From an uncultured Paracoccaceae bacterium (GTDB taxonomy: Bacteria; Pseudomonadota; Alphaproteobacteria; Rhodobacterales; Rhodobacteraceae): DNA of 64,000 bases. The position numbers and the translations under genes are program-made. Where the stretch lies: the NCBI GenBank assembly GCA_937872465.1, contig CALMSR010000038.1, positions 62,001 to 126,000 on the forward strand, written 5' to 3'. Below are positions 40,087-50,444 of this stretch, piece by piece. Position 1 is the first letter of the stretch. Each line of letters opens with the position of its first letter. The notes beneath the pieces were generated by a model. It saw only the letters and a list, made by a program, of their open reading frames with translations, was not told where the DNA came from and ran no database searches.

Positions 40087-43000
40087 TCAGACCACGACCC
40101 AGTCGATGATCTCCCAGCCGGTGGCGGTGAGGTTCAGCCCGCCCTCGTCCACGCTGCCGTTCGCGCCGGAGCCGGCGGTGAGGGCGGCGAGATCCGCCTG
40201 GACCGCGGCGTTGCCCGCCTGAGCGGCGGTGAGCGAGATGGTCAGGTGGTCGCCGGCGTAGGCGCCGCCGTCGTAGGTGATGGGGCCGCCCGCCGTCATC
40301 AGCGCCGTCTGCACGACGTCGTTGCCGCCGCCGGTGGCGACCAGGGATATGTCGGCGAATTCGGTGCCCGAGAAGTTCCAGGTGTTGTGTGCACTGTCGG
40401 CGCCGAGGATCGAGACGTTCGCATTGCCGTCGCCGTCGATGATGTCGACGCTGTTCGAGCCGCCGTAGTTGGTGGCGATGCCGATCTGGGTGCCGTCGTC
40501 CTCGGCGACGATCCTGTGGGTCGCGCCGGCGGTGTTGCCGGCGAAGCCGTCGTAGCCGCCGTTGTCGGCGGACGAGTAGAGGAGGATGGTGTCCTCGTCG
40601 CCGAAGTGGAAGGTGTCGTTGCCCTTGCCGCCGCGGTAGGCTTGGTCGGCTGTCAGGTTCGATGTCCAGATCGTGTTGTTGGCGGTGCCGCCATAGACCT
40701 CCGCGATGCCGGTGAGCTTCACGCCGGCGAGGTCGAGCGTGACGTGCACCGAGTTGCTGCCCACGAGATCGACGTCGCCGAATCCGTTGGCGCCGATTTC
40801 CTCGATGCCGGTGAGGGAGCTTATCACGATGTCGCTGCCGTCGCCGGTGACGATGGTGTCGAAGCCGCTTCCGCCGTCGTACTTGTCTCCATATTGCGAG
40901 GTCGGCGCCGTCGCGAAGAAGGTGTCGTCGCCGCCGCCGCCGTTCATGGTGTCGGTGCCGCCGCCGCCGTCGATGAAGTCGGCCTTGTTGCCGCCGATGA
41001 TGATGTCATCGCCTCCCAGCCCGAAGATCGCCCAGGATTCGTTGACCTTCGCTGCCGGGACCGAGAGGACCGGCGTGTTCACCCCGTTCTGGTGGTTCGA
41101 GGTGCCGAAGAGGATGTTGAGCGGTTCGAAGGAGCCGCCCAGTTCGACCGCGACCGCAAAACTCTCCCAGTTCTGGACGGTCATGTCGACGCCGCCCGCG
41201 TTCAGGTTGCCGTTGAGGCCCGATCCGGGGGTCAGAGCGGCGATCTGCGTCATCAGGGTGACGTTGCCCGCCTGCGCGGCGGTGAGCGAGATGGTCAGCT
41301 TGTCGCCGGAATAGGCGCCGCCGTCGTAGGTGATGTGGTTGCCCGAGGCCAGTGCGGTCTGCACCTTGTCGTTGCCCCCGCCCATCGCGACCATGGAGAC
41401 GTTCTTGAACTCGGTGCGGGAGAGGTCCCAGTTGTCGTGGGAACCGGAGGAGCCGACGATGGAGGCGTTCGCCTTTCCGGTGGCGTCGATGGTGTCGACG
41501 CTGTCGGTGCCGCCGTAGGTCTTGCCGATCCCGACTTCGGTGCCAGCGTCCTCGACGACGATCGTGTGGAGCGCGCCGGCGGTATTGCCGGAGAAGCTGT
41601 CGTAGCCGCCATTGTCCGCCGAGGAGACAAGGAGGCGCGTATCCTGTGTCCCGAAGATGAAGTCGTCGTGGCCCGTTCCGCCGCGGTAGGCCTGCCCGCC
41701 GGCGGCGTCGCTGTCGCTGGAGGTGCGGATCTCGTCGTTCCCGCCCGCGGTCGCGACTTCCTTGATGCCGAGGAGCTTGGTGGCGGAGAGATCCCAGGCG
41801 TTGTGGTGGCCGCTCGAGCCGTTGATGGTCACGTTCGCCTTGCCGTTGCCGTCGATGATGTCGACGTCATTGGCATAGTCCTTGCCGATGCCGATCTGCG
41901 TGCCGGCGTTCTCCGCGAGGATGCGGTGCGTCGCGCCGGCGGTGTTGCCGGAGAAGGTGTCGTAGCCGCCGTCGTCGGCGGCCGAGACCCGCAGGACCGT
42001 GTCGGCGCCGCCGAGGTTGAAGGTGTCGTTTCCGGCGCCGCCGCGATAGGCTTGGCCGGCGGTCTGGTCGGAGGTGGTGATCACATCGTTGCCGCCGAGG
42101 GCGTCGACCACGCCGATGCCGTCGAAGGCGACGTTCGAGAAGTCGAGGATCTGGTGGTCGGCGGTGCCCACGACGGTGACGCCTGCCTTCCCGCCGGCCG
42201 AGATCAGTTCGATGCCGGAGATGGCCGAGACGCCGATGCTGACGCCGGTGGCCGTTGCCACGACCCGGTCGGTGTCGCCCGCCGACCCGCTGTCGGTGAA
42301 GGTGTCGGCGCCGTGCCCGCTGCCGACGAGATAGGTGTCGCTGCCCTCCGCGCCGTCGAGCTTGTCGTTGCCTGTGTTGCCGATGATGCGGTTGTCGTCG
42401 GCGGAGCCGGTGATCGTGTCGTTGCCGTTGTCCCCGTCGATGTCGAAGTTCTTGATCGTGTAGCCGGTGAAGTCGAGCGTGTCGTGGACCCCCGGCTTGG
42501 CCCGGATCACGTTGCGGCCGAGCGTGCCGTCGCCGCCGTCGAGTTCCTGGATGCCCACGAGATTCGCCAGGTGGTTGGTGACGTTGAGCGTGTCGTAGGA
42601 CCAGCCGCCGACGATCCGGTTGTGGCCGCTGCCGCCGTCGTATTGGTCGAGCCCGTTGGTGTTGCCGCCGGTGATCAGGTAGAAGGTGTCGTCGCCGTCA
42701 CGGCCGTTCAGCGTGTCGTTGCCCTCGCCGCCGCGGATGTGGTCGTTGCCGGAGGTGCCGGTGATGGTGTCGTTCCCCTTGCCGCCGTCGATCACGAAGG
42801 ATTTGACCACGATGCCGGAGAAATCGAGCGTGTCGTTGCCAGTGGTGGCGAGGATGGTGTTGTAGCCGGGCTGGCCGTCGCCGCCGTCGATCTCGTCAAT
42901 ACTGCCGTTGAGATTCGCGAGATTGTTCAGGACGTGCAGGACGTCGTAGGACCAACCGCCGAGGATACGGTTGTAGCCGCCACCGCCGAAATACTGGTCG

Positions 43001-43122
43001 AGGCCGTTGTTGTCGCCCGAACCGCCGGTCTGCAGCAGGAAGGTGTCGTCGGTGTTCGGACCGTCGATGTCGCCAGTAAGGGTCTCGTTGGCGGAAGTGC
43101 CGGGTATCGTCGCCACAATCAT
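40087..43122 (-). CDS. Large RTX-like repeat protein, probably secreted
   Basis: The 1011-aa acidic protein is rich in Gly, Asn, Asp and Thr and contains RTX calcium-binding nonapeptides such as GGKGNDTITG and GGEGNDTLNG, mainly at residues 110-145 and 700-735. It has no N-terminal signal peptide, consistent with type I secretion, but no transporter genes are nearby. It is built from larger repeats. A 117-residue unit occurs twice near the N-terminus (GGWSYDVLHV at 55, GGWSYDTLNV at 172). A unit starting at QAYRGG occurs three times (about 357, 477 and 827), the last two extended by ITYDGGAY...LTISLTAAQAGN. No enzymatic domain is visible; a surface or adhesive role is a guess. Confidence 0.88.
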   Translation of the reverse strand: MIVATIPGTSANETLTGDIDGPNTDDTFLLQTGGSGDNNGLDQYFGGGGYNRILGGWSYDVLHVLNNLANLNGSIDEIDGGDGQPGYNTILATTGNDTLDFSGIVVKSFVIDGGKGNDTITGTSGNDHIRGGEGNDTLNGRDGDDTFYLITGGNTNGLDQYDGGSGHNRIVGGWSYDTLNVTNHLANLVGIQELDGGDGTLGRNVIRAKPGVHDTLDFTGYTIKNFDIDGDNGNDTITGSADDNRIIGNTGNDKLDGAEGSDTYLVGSGHGADTFTDSGSAGDTDRVVATATGVSIGVSAISGIELISAGGKAGVTVVGTADHQILDFSNVAFDGIGVVDALGGNDVITTSDQTAGQAYRGGAGNDTFNLGGADTVLRVSAADDGGYDTFSGNTAGATHRILAENAGTQIGIGKDYANDVDIIDGNGKANVTINGSSGHHNAWDLSATKLLGIKEVATAGGNDEIRTSSDSDAAGGQAYRGGTGHDDFIFGTQDTRLLVSSADNGGYDSFSGNTAGALHTIVVEDAGTEVGIGKTYGGTDSVDTIDATGKANASIVGSSGSHDNWDLSRTEFKNVSMVAMGGGNDKVQTALASGNHITYDGGAYSGDKLTISLTAAQAGNVTLMTQIAALTPGSGLNGNLNAGGVDMTVQNWESFAVAVELGGSFEPLNILFGTSNHQNGVNTPVLSVPAAKVNESWAIFGLGGDDIIIGGNKADFIDGGGGTDTMNGGGGDDTFFATAPTSQYGDKYDGGSGFDTIVTGDGSDIVISSLTGIEEIGANGFGDVDLVGSNSVHVTLDLAGVKLTGIAEVYGGTANNTIWTSNLTADQAYRGGKGNDTFHFGDEDTILLYSSADNGGYDGFAGNTAGATHRIVAEDDGTQIGIATNYGGSNSVDIIDGDGNANVSILGADSAHNTWNFSGTEFADISLVATGGGNDVVQTALMTAGGPITYDGGAYAGDHLTISLTAAQAGNAAVQADLAALTAGSGANGSVDEGGLNLTATGWEIIDWVVV

Positions 43123-43695
43123 CTCCTTCGCGGTTCTGGGCAGGACAGTGCAATACGCGCCATGCGTTGCATGGGGTTTCTGCCGATCATCAGTCGAGCG
43201 GTCATTCTACCGGGATTCTTGAACTGCCTTGACGGCGCGAAAAATCTTTGTTCGCAATGCAGTTGAGGCTTCTTGCTAATACAAGCAATGAAGCGTCTTC
43301 GGCGTTCTATCCTAGTGAGTCGTTTCCCCTCCAGTTGATCGGTTAACTCCGTTTTGTCCTCGTTGCAAGGAGGGAATTACTCATCGTTGACGATGCATCC
43401 GCAAGAATTTCGTGAGTGTCGCGTGGGCCAGGGCTCGCCTGCAAGGAGAGTTGGGACGAGCAGGTCACCGAACGCGGCGCGACGCGGGCGGGGCGCCTCC
43501 CATTGGCGCGGGCGATGATGCGATTCGCTCTCCCCGTCGCAAGACGCGCCGAGCCCTCCGGATTCCGTTTCCCCGAGCAGGGCCGCGCAAGGACTGACCC
43601 GTCGCGCTGGTTGCGCAGCAGGGAGAACCGATCTGGAGCTGGTGCGTTGATCCCGGCAGTCGGGACGGTCCCGGCCGCAAGAGGGAGAAGAGACG
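43123..43695. other. Long upstream region of the RTX gene, partly A/T-rich
   Basis: No gene is supported. The part next to the RTX gene (43200-43390) has lower GC than its surroundings and contains the inverted repeat TTGCT-AATAC-AGCAA (about 43272), a possible control site. The rest looks ordinary. Confidence 0.5.
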
Positions 43696-43893
43696 ATGCC
43701 TGCCAGGTCGAAAGCGCAGCAGAAGGCTGCGGGCGCGGCGCTGGCCGCCAAGCGCGGCGAGGCCGAGAGGAGCGATCTCAAGGGGGCGTCGCGCGAGATG
43801 TATGACAACATGACCGAGGCCGAACTGGAGGAACTCGCCGCAACGCCGCGCAGGGGCAAGCCGGAGCATGTGGCGGGGGATCGAGCGCGGTAG
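43696..43893 (+). CDS. DUF3008 family protein
   Basis: This 65-aa basic protein starts PARSKAQQKAAGAALAAKRG and ends with RRGKPEHV, both typical of DUF3008, a widespread small cytosolic family in alphaproteobacteria of unknown function. AGGGAGAAGAG precedes the ATG. It is a single gene upstream of ppx. Confidence 0.85.
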   Translation: MPARSKAQQKAAGAALAAKRGEAERSDLKGASREMYDNMTEAELEELAATPRRGKPEHVAGDRAR

Positions 43894-43926
43894 CGCCGCG
43901 CGCTGCGATCCTTGCTTCGCGGACGG

Positions 43927-43944
43927 GCGTCATGTAACTTTCAC
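43927..43944 (+). promoter_or_regulatory. Pho-box-like site upstream of ppx/gppA
   Basis: GCGTCATGTAACTTTCAC resembles two 7-base half-sites (GTCAT and TTTCAC, 11 bases apart) like the PhoB box CTGTCAT-N4-CTGTCAC. It lies 42 bases before the ppx start. This is a by-eye match only. Confidence 0.4.
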
Positions 43945-43985
43945 GCAAGCTTGCGGATCCCTCCGCAATCATCGGATCGTGTTGC

Positions 43986-45113
43986 ATGGCGCAGGACCTC
44001 TCGGAGGCTGCGCAGGACAGTATCGCGCTGGCGTCGAGGCGTCGCAGCAGTTTGCCTGCGCAGTCGGACCCGGAGTTGTTTGCCGCCCTGGACCTGGGCA
44101 CGAACAGCTGCCGGATGCTGATCGCCTTGCCCGAAGGCGGGCATTTTCGTGTCGTGGACGCATTCGCGAAATGCGTGCGGCTCGGGAACGGGCTGGAGCG
44201 GACGGGGCACCTGTCCCGGGGCGCGATCGGTCGGACGCTCGCCGCGCTCGAGATCTGCGCCGAGAAGCTGCGCCGCCATCAGGTGAAGAACCTGCGGCTG
44301 GTCGCGACGGAGGCCTGCCGGCGGGCACGCAACGGCAACCACTTCCTTGCCACCGTGGCGCGGGAGACCGGGCTGGAGCTCGAGGTGATCCGGCCGGAGG
44401 AGGAGGCGCGGCTCGCGGTGATCTCCTGCGCGCCGCTGGTGGCACCGAGTTCGGAACAGGTGCTGGTCTTCGACATCGGCGGCGGCTCGACGGAACTGGT
44501 CTGGCTCGACCTTTCGCATGTCGCGCCCGAGGCGCGTCCGCAGGCGATCGTGAACCTGCGCATGTCCGGTGGCGGCGCGGCGGCGGATCGTGCGCGGATC
44601 GTGGATTTCATCTCGGTGCCGCTGGGGGTGGCGACGCTGCATGACCGCTATGCCGACGTGGCCGACGACAGTGCGCGGTTCGCGCTGATGTCGTGGTATT
44701 TCGAGGAGCAGATCACCGGCTTCAAGCCCTATCTGGAGGATCTGGCGGGCGGCGCGCGCGGTGGGTTCCAGATGATCGGGACCTCCGGGACGGTCACGAC
44801 GGTCGGTGCGGCGCATCTGGGGCTGAAGCGCTACGACCGGCGGAAGGTCGACGGGATGCACCTCAGTTCGCGGGCCATCGACCAGGTCATCGCGCAGTTC
44901 CTGAAGCTGGGTCCCATGGGGCGGCGCAGCGACATCGGCCTGGGGCGCGACCGCTCGGAGCTGATCATGTCGGGGGTGGCGATCTTGCAGACGCTCCTGC
45001 GGATCTGGCCGACGGAATCGATGCGCGTGGCCGATCGCGGGCTGCGCGAGGGCATGCTCTTCGCGATGATGAGCGCGAAGGGCGCCTTCGCCGGCGGGGT
45101 TCGGCCCGAGTGA
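43986..45113 (+). CDS. Ppx/GppA phosphatase (exopolyphosphatase family)
   Basis: The enzyme hydrolyses polyphosphate or pppGpp. The 375-aa protein has the ASKHA-fold phosphate-1 motif [16 protein letters not shown], the phosphate-2 motif [16 protein letters not shown] and [12 protein letters not shown]. It corresponds to the short alphaproteobacterial form without an HD domain, so Ppx versus GppA cannot be decided. About 30 polar residues precede the domain. It is followed by rlmE in the same direction (100 bases). Confidence 0.9.
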   Translation: MAQDLSEAAQDSIALASRRRSSLPAQSDPELFAALDLGTNSCRMLIALPEGGHFRVVDAFAKCVRLGNGLERTGHLSRGAIGRTLAALEICAEKLRRHQVKNLRLVATEACRRARNGNHFLATVARETGLELEVIRPEEEARLAVISCAPLVAPSSEQVLVFDIGGGSTELVWLDLSHVAPEARPQAIVNLRMSGGGAAADRARIVDFISVPLGVATLHDRYADVADDSARFALMSWYFEEQITGFKPYLEDLAGGARGGFQMIGTSGTVTTVGAAHLGLKRYDRRKVDGMHLSSRAIDQVIAQFLKLGPMGRRSDIGLGRDRSELIMSGVAILQTLLRIWPTESMRVADRGLREGMLFAMMSAKGAFAGGVRPE

Positions 45114-45213
45114 GATCGCGTCCGGTCATGCGCCTCGGGGAGCGCGGGCAGTGGTCGTCTGGCGGGCGGGCGGGGATTGCGGCGCCGTTCCTCGCGGTTC
45201 GGACGGAGCGCCG

Positions 45214-45948
45214 ATGACCAAGTCCACGCCGCCGGGGTCGGGGCGCGGCCGGCGCGACCTGCGGGTGCGGGTCAAGACCGCCAAGGGGCGCAAGCTCTCC
45301 TCCACGCGCTGGCTCGAGCGGCAGCTCAACGATCCCTATGTGGCGCGCGCCCGCGCGGAGGGCTACCGCAGCCGTGCCGCCTACAAGATCGCGGAGATCG
45401 ACGATCGCTTCCGCTTCCTCGTGCCGGGGGCGCGGGTGGTCGATCTCGGCTGCGCCCCCGGCGGCTGGACCCAGGTCGCCGTGGCGCGGACGAACGTGCT
45501 CGGCGCCGCGCCGGGCAAGCCGCGCGGCCGGGTGATCGGCATCGACCTCCAGCCGGTCGAGCCGGTCGCGGGGGCGGAGCTGATGCAGCTCGACTTTCTC
45601 GACGAGGATGCGGATGTGGCCGTCAGGGAGCTTCTGGACGGCCGTGCCGACGTGGTCATGTCGGACATGGCGGCGGCGGCTTCGGGCCATCCCGCCACCG
45701 ATCACCTGCGGATCATGGCGCTCTGCGAGGCGGCGGCGGAATTCGCCATGGCGGTGCTCGAGCCCGGCGGCACCTTTCTCGCCAAGGTGCTGGCGGGCGG
45801 CGCGGAAGCCGCGCTGGTGGCGCAGCTGAACCGGGCCTTCGCCAAGGTGGTGCATGTCAAGCCGCCGGCGAGCCGGAAGGACAGCTCGGAGAAGTATCTC
45901 GTTGCCACGGGGTTCCGAAACGCATCCGAGGCCCGGGGCAGCGGTTGA
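45214..45948 (+). CDS. rlmE: 23S rRNA (uridine-2'-O)-methyltransferase RlmE
   Basis: RlmE (FtsJ/RrmJ) methylates the 2'-O of U2552 in 23S rRNA during late 50S assembly. The 244-aa protein has a basic N-terminus, then [17 protein letters not shown] with the catalytic Lys, motif [30 protein letters not shown] with the catalytic Asp, and the C-terminal [22 protein letters not shown] 45214 fits the family; a longer frame adds a non-conserved stretch. Confidence 0.95.
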   Translation: MTKSTPPGSGRGRRDLRVRVKTAKGRKLSSTRWLERQLNDPYVARARAEGYRSRAAYKIAEIDDRFRFLVPGARVVDLGCAPGGWTQVAVARTNVLGAAPGKPRGRVIGIDLQPVEPVAGAELMQLDFLDEDADVAVRELLDGRADVVMSDMAAAASGHPATDHLRIMALCEAAAEFAMAVLEPGGTFLAKVLAGGAEAALVAQLNRAFAKVVHVKPPASRKDSSEKYLVATGFRNASEARGSG

Positions 45949-47547
<1,599 letters not shown>

Positions 47548-47630
47548 ACTGAACTTTCCATTTCAGCAGAAGCAATAGGTGCTTTCGAACGTACCCGGAA
47601 CATTCCAGGCTAGCAAAAGCAAGACAGAAG

Positions 47631-48029
47631 CTGACGGCGGACTGCATTTGCGCCAACGAGAACGGCCTCGCCTTCCCCGTCTATGGCGAAAAGGGCCGGC
47701 TCGCCTGGCAACGGGAGCATCCCAACCATCTGTTCCATTCCCCCCTGCGCGCGCCCACCTGCATCCTGAGGCGCGGCGGCTTCGGTGCCGGCCCGGCGGC
47801 CGAGGCCGTCTCGCGCGCCCCGGCCGGCCATCCGGAGGTCTATCGCGAGGCCTTCGCGAATCTCGATGCCGAGGTCGCCGACGCCGTCCTGACGGCGAAG
47901 ACGGGTGCTCCGCCGCCCGCTGCGCCGTTTCCCACGGTCGAGGACGGCGCCCGCGGCGTGCGCTTCATGTTCGCGGCGCAGGTTTCCGCCAGGGAAGGCT
48001 CGCGCTTCGTGGTGATGGACGATCCTTGA
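47631..48029 (+). pseudogene. C-terminal relic of a Gfo/Idh/MocA-family oxidoreductase
   Basis: The open frame reads CANENGLAFPVYGEKGRLAW, then EHPNHLFHSPL, PAGHPEVYREAFANLD and VEDGARGVRFMFAAQVSARE. This is the typical last third of myo-inositol-dehydrogenase-like proteins. There is no start codon in register and the NAD-binding N-terminal two thirds are absent. The truncation lies within 85 bases of the guaB stop. The relic is still open over 132 codons, so the loss may be recent. Confidence 0.8.
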
Positions 48030-48099
48030 CGCGCGAAGGCAGCGCCGGCGTCCGGGCCGTGCAGGCGCGCCTCGGCGAGATCGCTGCGGCGCAGGTTTC

Positions 48100-48726
48100 T
48101 CAGGGCCGGGCGGCAGTGCGGCCGGCCTCGACGCGGGCGGTGATGACCATGGCGAGCACGGCGCCGAAAGCGTTGAAGCAGAGGTCGAGCAGGGTGTTGT
48201 AATAGCCGCCGACATTGGTTTCAGGCACCATCAGAACAGCGCCGAACTCGATGATTTCGTTGACGGCTCCGAGTCCCATGGCCGCGAGCGCCGGGTAGAC
48301 GTAGATGGTCCGGGAGCCGCGCAGGGTCGGGTGGTTGTGCGCCATGAGATGCCACAGCACCCAGGCGGAGACGCCGAAGCCGTAGGCGTGCACGAGCTGG
48401 TCGTATTTGAGGATCGTCATCTCGCCGGTGCCGAGAACTGGAATGAGCGGGAGCGAGTAAAGCACGGAATCTCCGACGGGAATGCCGCCGCCGGCCATGT
48501 GGGCGAGGCCCCAGAGCGAGAGGGCGGCGAGCATGGGCTCGGGAAAGGCGGCGCGGCGCAGGTTCCAGCCGACGAGGCCGATCAGCAGCGCCATGGTGGC
48601 GACGTAGACGATGAACTCGTAATTGCCGCGCAGCAGGAAGGTCACCGTGAAGCCGGCGACATAGGCCAGCGTGAAGACGAGGATCGCCCACTCGCCACGG
48701 GTGAGGGTCGATCGGGCTCCGGGCAT
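48100..48726 (-). CDS. Multi-pass membrane protein, DUF2238/YjdF-like
   Basis: The 208-aa protein has about six membrane helices. Features are TRGEWAILVFTLAYVAGFTV, LGTGEMTILKYDQLVHAYGFG, NEIIEFGAV and GGYYNTLLDLCFNAFGAVL. The YDQLVH and EIIEF motifs lie at membrane faces and resemble the uncharacterised DUF2238 family. ATG 48724-48726 is used because GAGGA lies 8 bases upstream. It is isolated between two gene relics, and no operon partner is seen. Confidence 0.78.
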   Translation of the reverse strand: MPGARSTLTRGEWAILVFTLAYVAGFTVTFLLRGNYEFIVYVATMALLIGLVGWNLRRAAFPEPMLAALSLWGLAHMAGGGIPVGDSVLYSLPLIPVLGTGEMTILKYDQLVHAYGFGVSAWVLWHLMAHNHPTLRGSRTIYVYPALAAMGLGAVNEIIEFGAVLMVPETNVGGYYNTLLDLCFNAFGAVLAMVITARVEAGRTAARP

Positions 48727-48951
48727 GGCGTGCGTCCTCGCTGGCCGGCGCATGCGCTGGCGGCATCAGTGCGTTAGCCCGGCTGCCGCGGCATGCACAA
48801 GCCATGCAGGCAACGCATGCAGGGAAGTTCCGTCGGGATTTGCCGGTAGACCTCCGCGGCATCGCCATCGCCGGGGCAGCGGCGCGGCAGGGGATACGAC
48901 GTCACGACATGGTGCCCCTGCTCGCCGTCCACTCGGCCGGGCCGGCGGCGG

Positions 48952-49199
48952 TCAGCGGTCGTGCCAGGGTTCGGGCAGCCAGGCATGGGCGTTCCCGGCG
49001 GGGGTTGCATGGCCGATGGCGGGGAAGGCCATATGGGCGCCGGCGTCCGGTCGGTGGCGGGCATGTCGAAGAACCGGCCCCGGGTCTCGACCGCGAGCTC
49101 GGGATCGACGTCGAAGAGCATTCCGGCTTCCGGGCGGGGGAACCGGAACGGCGCGACATTGGCCCGGTTGGCCGAGGCCTCGGCTGCTTCGCCACGGGG
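48952..49199 (-). pseudogene. Frameshifted C-terminal relic of an MBL-fold metallo-hydrolase
   Basis: On the minus strand one frame reads NVAPFRFPRPEAGMLFDVDP, then LAVETRGRFFDMPATDR. A second frame then continues GAHMAFPAIGHATPAGNAHA and WLPEPWHDR to a stop. Joined, this is the common C-terminus of MBL-fold hydrolases (the His in PAIGH is a metal-site neighbour). The shift is near 49045. The rest of the gene is absent: the moaA stop is 37 bases beyond the 5' side. Confidence 0.72.
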
Positions 49200-49235
49200 C
49201 AATCCGCCGCGGATCGGGGCGCTTCCGACCGCCGG

Positions 49236-50249
49236 TCAGCCGCCGGTGTGGCTCATGTGGCGGGAGACCTGGCCCGAGACGGTCTGGCGGGAATAGTCGA
49301 AGTCGTGGCCCTTCGGCTTGCGCGCGATGGCGGCGGTGATCGCGGCGGTGAGCGGCGCGTCGTCGCCGGGATGGGCGCGGAGCGGCGCGCGCAGGTCGGC
49401 TTCGTCCTCCTGGCCAAGGCACATGAAGAGCTGGCCGGTGCAGGTGAGGCGCACGCGGTTGCAGGATTCGCAGAAGTTATGCGTGAGCGGGGTGATGAAG
49501 CCGATGCGGCCGCCGGTCTCGGCCACCCGGACGTAGCGCGCCGGGCCGCCTGTGCGCTCGGTCGTGTCGGCGAGCGTCCAGCGGGTCTCGAGGTCGCGGC
49601 GCAGGTCCTTCAGTGAATAATACTGCTCCAGCCGGTCCTCGTTGCCGAGATCGCCCATGGGCATGACCTCGATGAAGGTGAGGTCGAAGCCGCGCCGGCC
49701 GCACCAGGCGGCGAGGTCGTGGATCTCGTCGTCGTTGACGCCCCGGAGCGCGACGGTGTTGATCTTGACCGCGAGGCCGGCGGCCGTCGCGGCCTCGATG
49801 CCCTCCATCACCTGGGCGAGCCTTCCCCAGCGGGTGATGCGGGCGAATTTCCCCGCCTGGAGCGTGTCGAGCGAGACATTGACCCGCCGGACGCCGCAAT
49901 CGGCGAGGTCGCGGGCGAAGCGCCCGAGCTGGCTGCCGTTGGTGGTCAGCGTCAGCTCCTCGAGCGCGCCGCGGTCGAGATGGCGCGCCATGGCGCGGAA
50001 GAAGGTCATGATGCCCTTGCGCACCAAAGGCTCGCCGCCGGTGATGCGCAGCTTCTTCACGCCGAGGCCGATGAAGGCCGAGCAGAGCCGGTCGAGCTCC
50101 TCGAGCGTCAGCAGTTCCTTCTTGGGCAGGAACTCCATGTGCTCGGACATGCAATAGACGCAGCGGAAATCGCAGCGGTCGGTGACCGAGACGCGCAGAT
50201 AGGTGATCGCCCGCGCGAAGGGGTCGACGAGCCGCATCGGTGGCGTCAT
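49236..50249 (-). CDS. moaA: GTP 3',8-cyclase (molybdenum cofactor biosynthesis protein A)
   Basis: MoaA is a radical SAM enzyme that starts molybdopterin synthesis from GTP. The 337-aa protein has the N-terminal cluster motif CDFRCVYC, the SAM-site segment [11 protein letters not shown], the C-terminal cluster in [18 protein letters not shown] and the conserved C-terminal Gly-Gly. The start is either [14 protein letters not shown] (used here) or five codons earlier (ATG at 50262-50264); neither has a strong ribosome site. No other moa genes are close. Confidence 0.95.
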   Translation of the reverse strand: MTPPMRLVDPFARAITYLRVSVTDRCDFRCVYCMSEHMEFLPKKELLTLEELDRLCSAFIGLGVKKLRITGGEPLVRKGIMTFFRAMARHLDRGALEELTLTTNGSQLGRFARDLADCGVRRVNVSLDTLQAGKFARITRWGRLAQVMEGIEAATAAGLAVKINTVALRGVNDDEIHDLAAWCGRRGFDLTFIEVMPMGDLGNEDRLEQYYSLKDLRRDLETRWTLADTTERTGGPARYVRVAETGGRIGFITPLTHNFCESCNRVRLTCTGQLFMCLGQEDEADLRAPLRAHPGDDAPLTAAITAAIARKPKGHDFDYSRQTVSGQVSRHMSHTGG

Positions 50250-50444
50250 GGCGAGCGTTTCCATGCAGAAAGGATTAAGTGGCGATGCCCGACTATTCAA
50301 GTCGGGGGAACTTGCGCGAATGCGGCTTGGGCCGGGGCGGGCGTGCGGCTATACCGCTTCTGGCCCAGCGCGGCGGTCGCCGTCGGGCGGCGCGGGCGCA
50401 GTGGCCGGAAGGGAAATCGGACGGTTCCGAGACGGAGACTTGCC

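Noticed and set aside
40600..42800. Regularly spaced repeats that could suggest a CRISPR array
   Set aside because: They are in-frame coding repeats of the RTX-like protein with long period and no spacers.
40246..43266. A 1006-codon plus-strand frame opposite the RTX-like gene
   Set aside because: Its Val/Asp/Ala-rich translation mirrors the repeat structure of the minus-strand gene and has no domain of its own.
47579..48202. 207-codon plus-strand frame beginning MLSNVPGTF
   Set aside because: It is out of frame with the recognisable Gfo/Idh relic and its translation is Arg/Pro-rich shadow.
48804..49616. 270-codon plus-strand frame opposite the MBL relic and moaA
   Set aside because: The overlap with moaA and lack of motifs mark it as a shadow.
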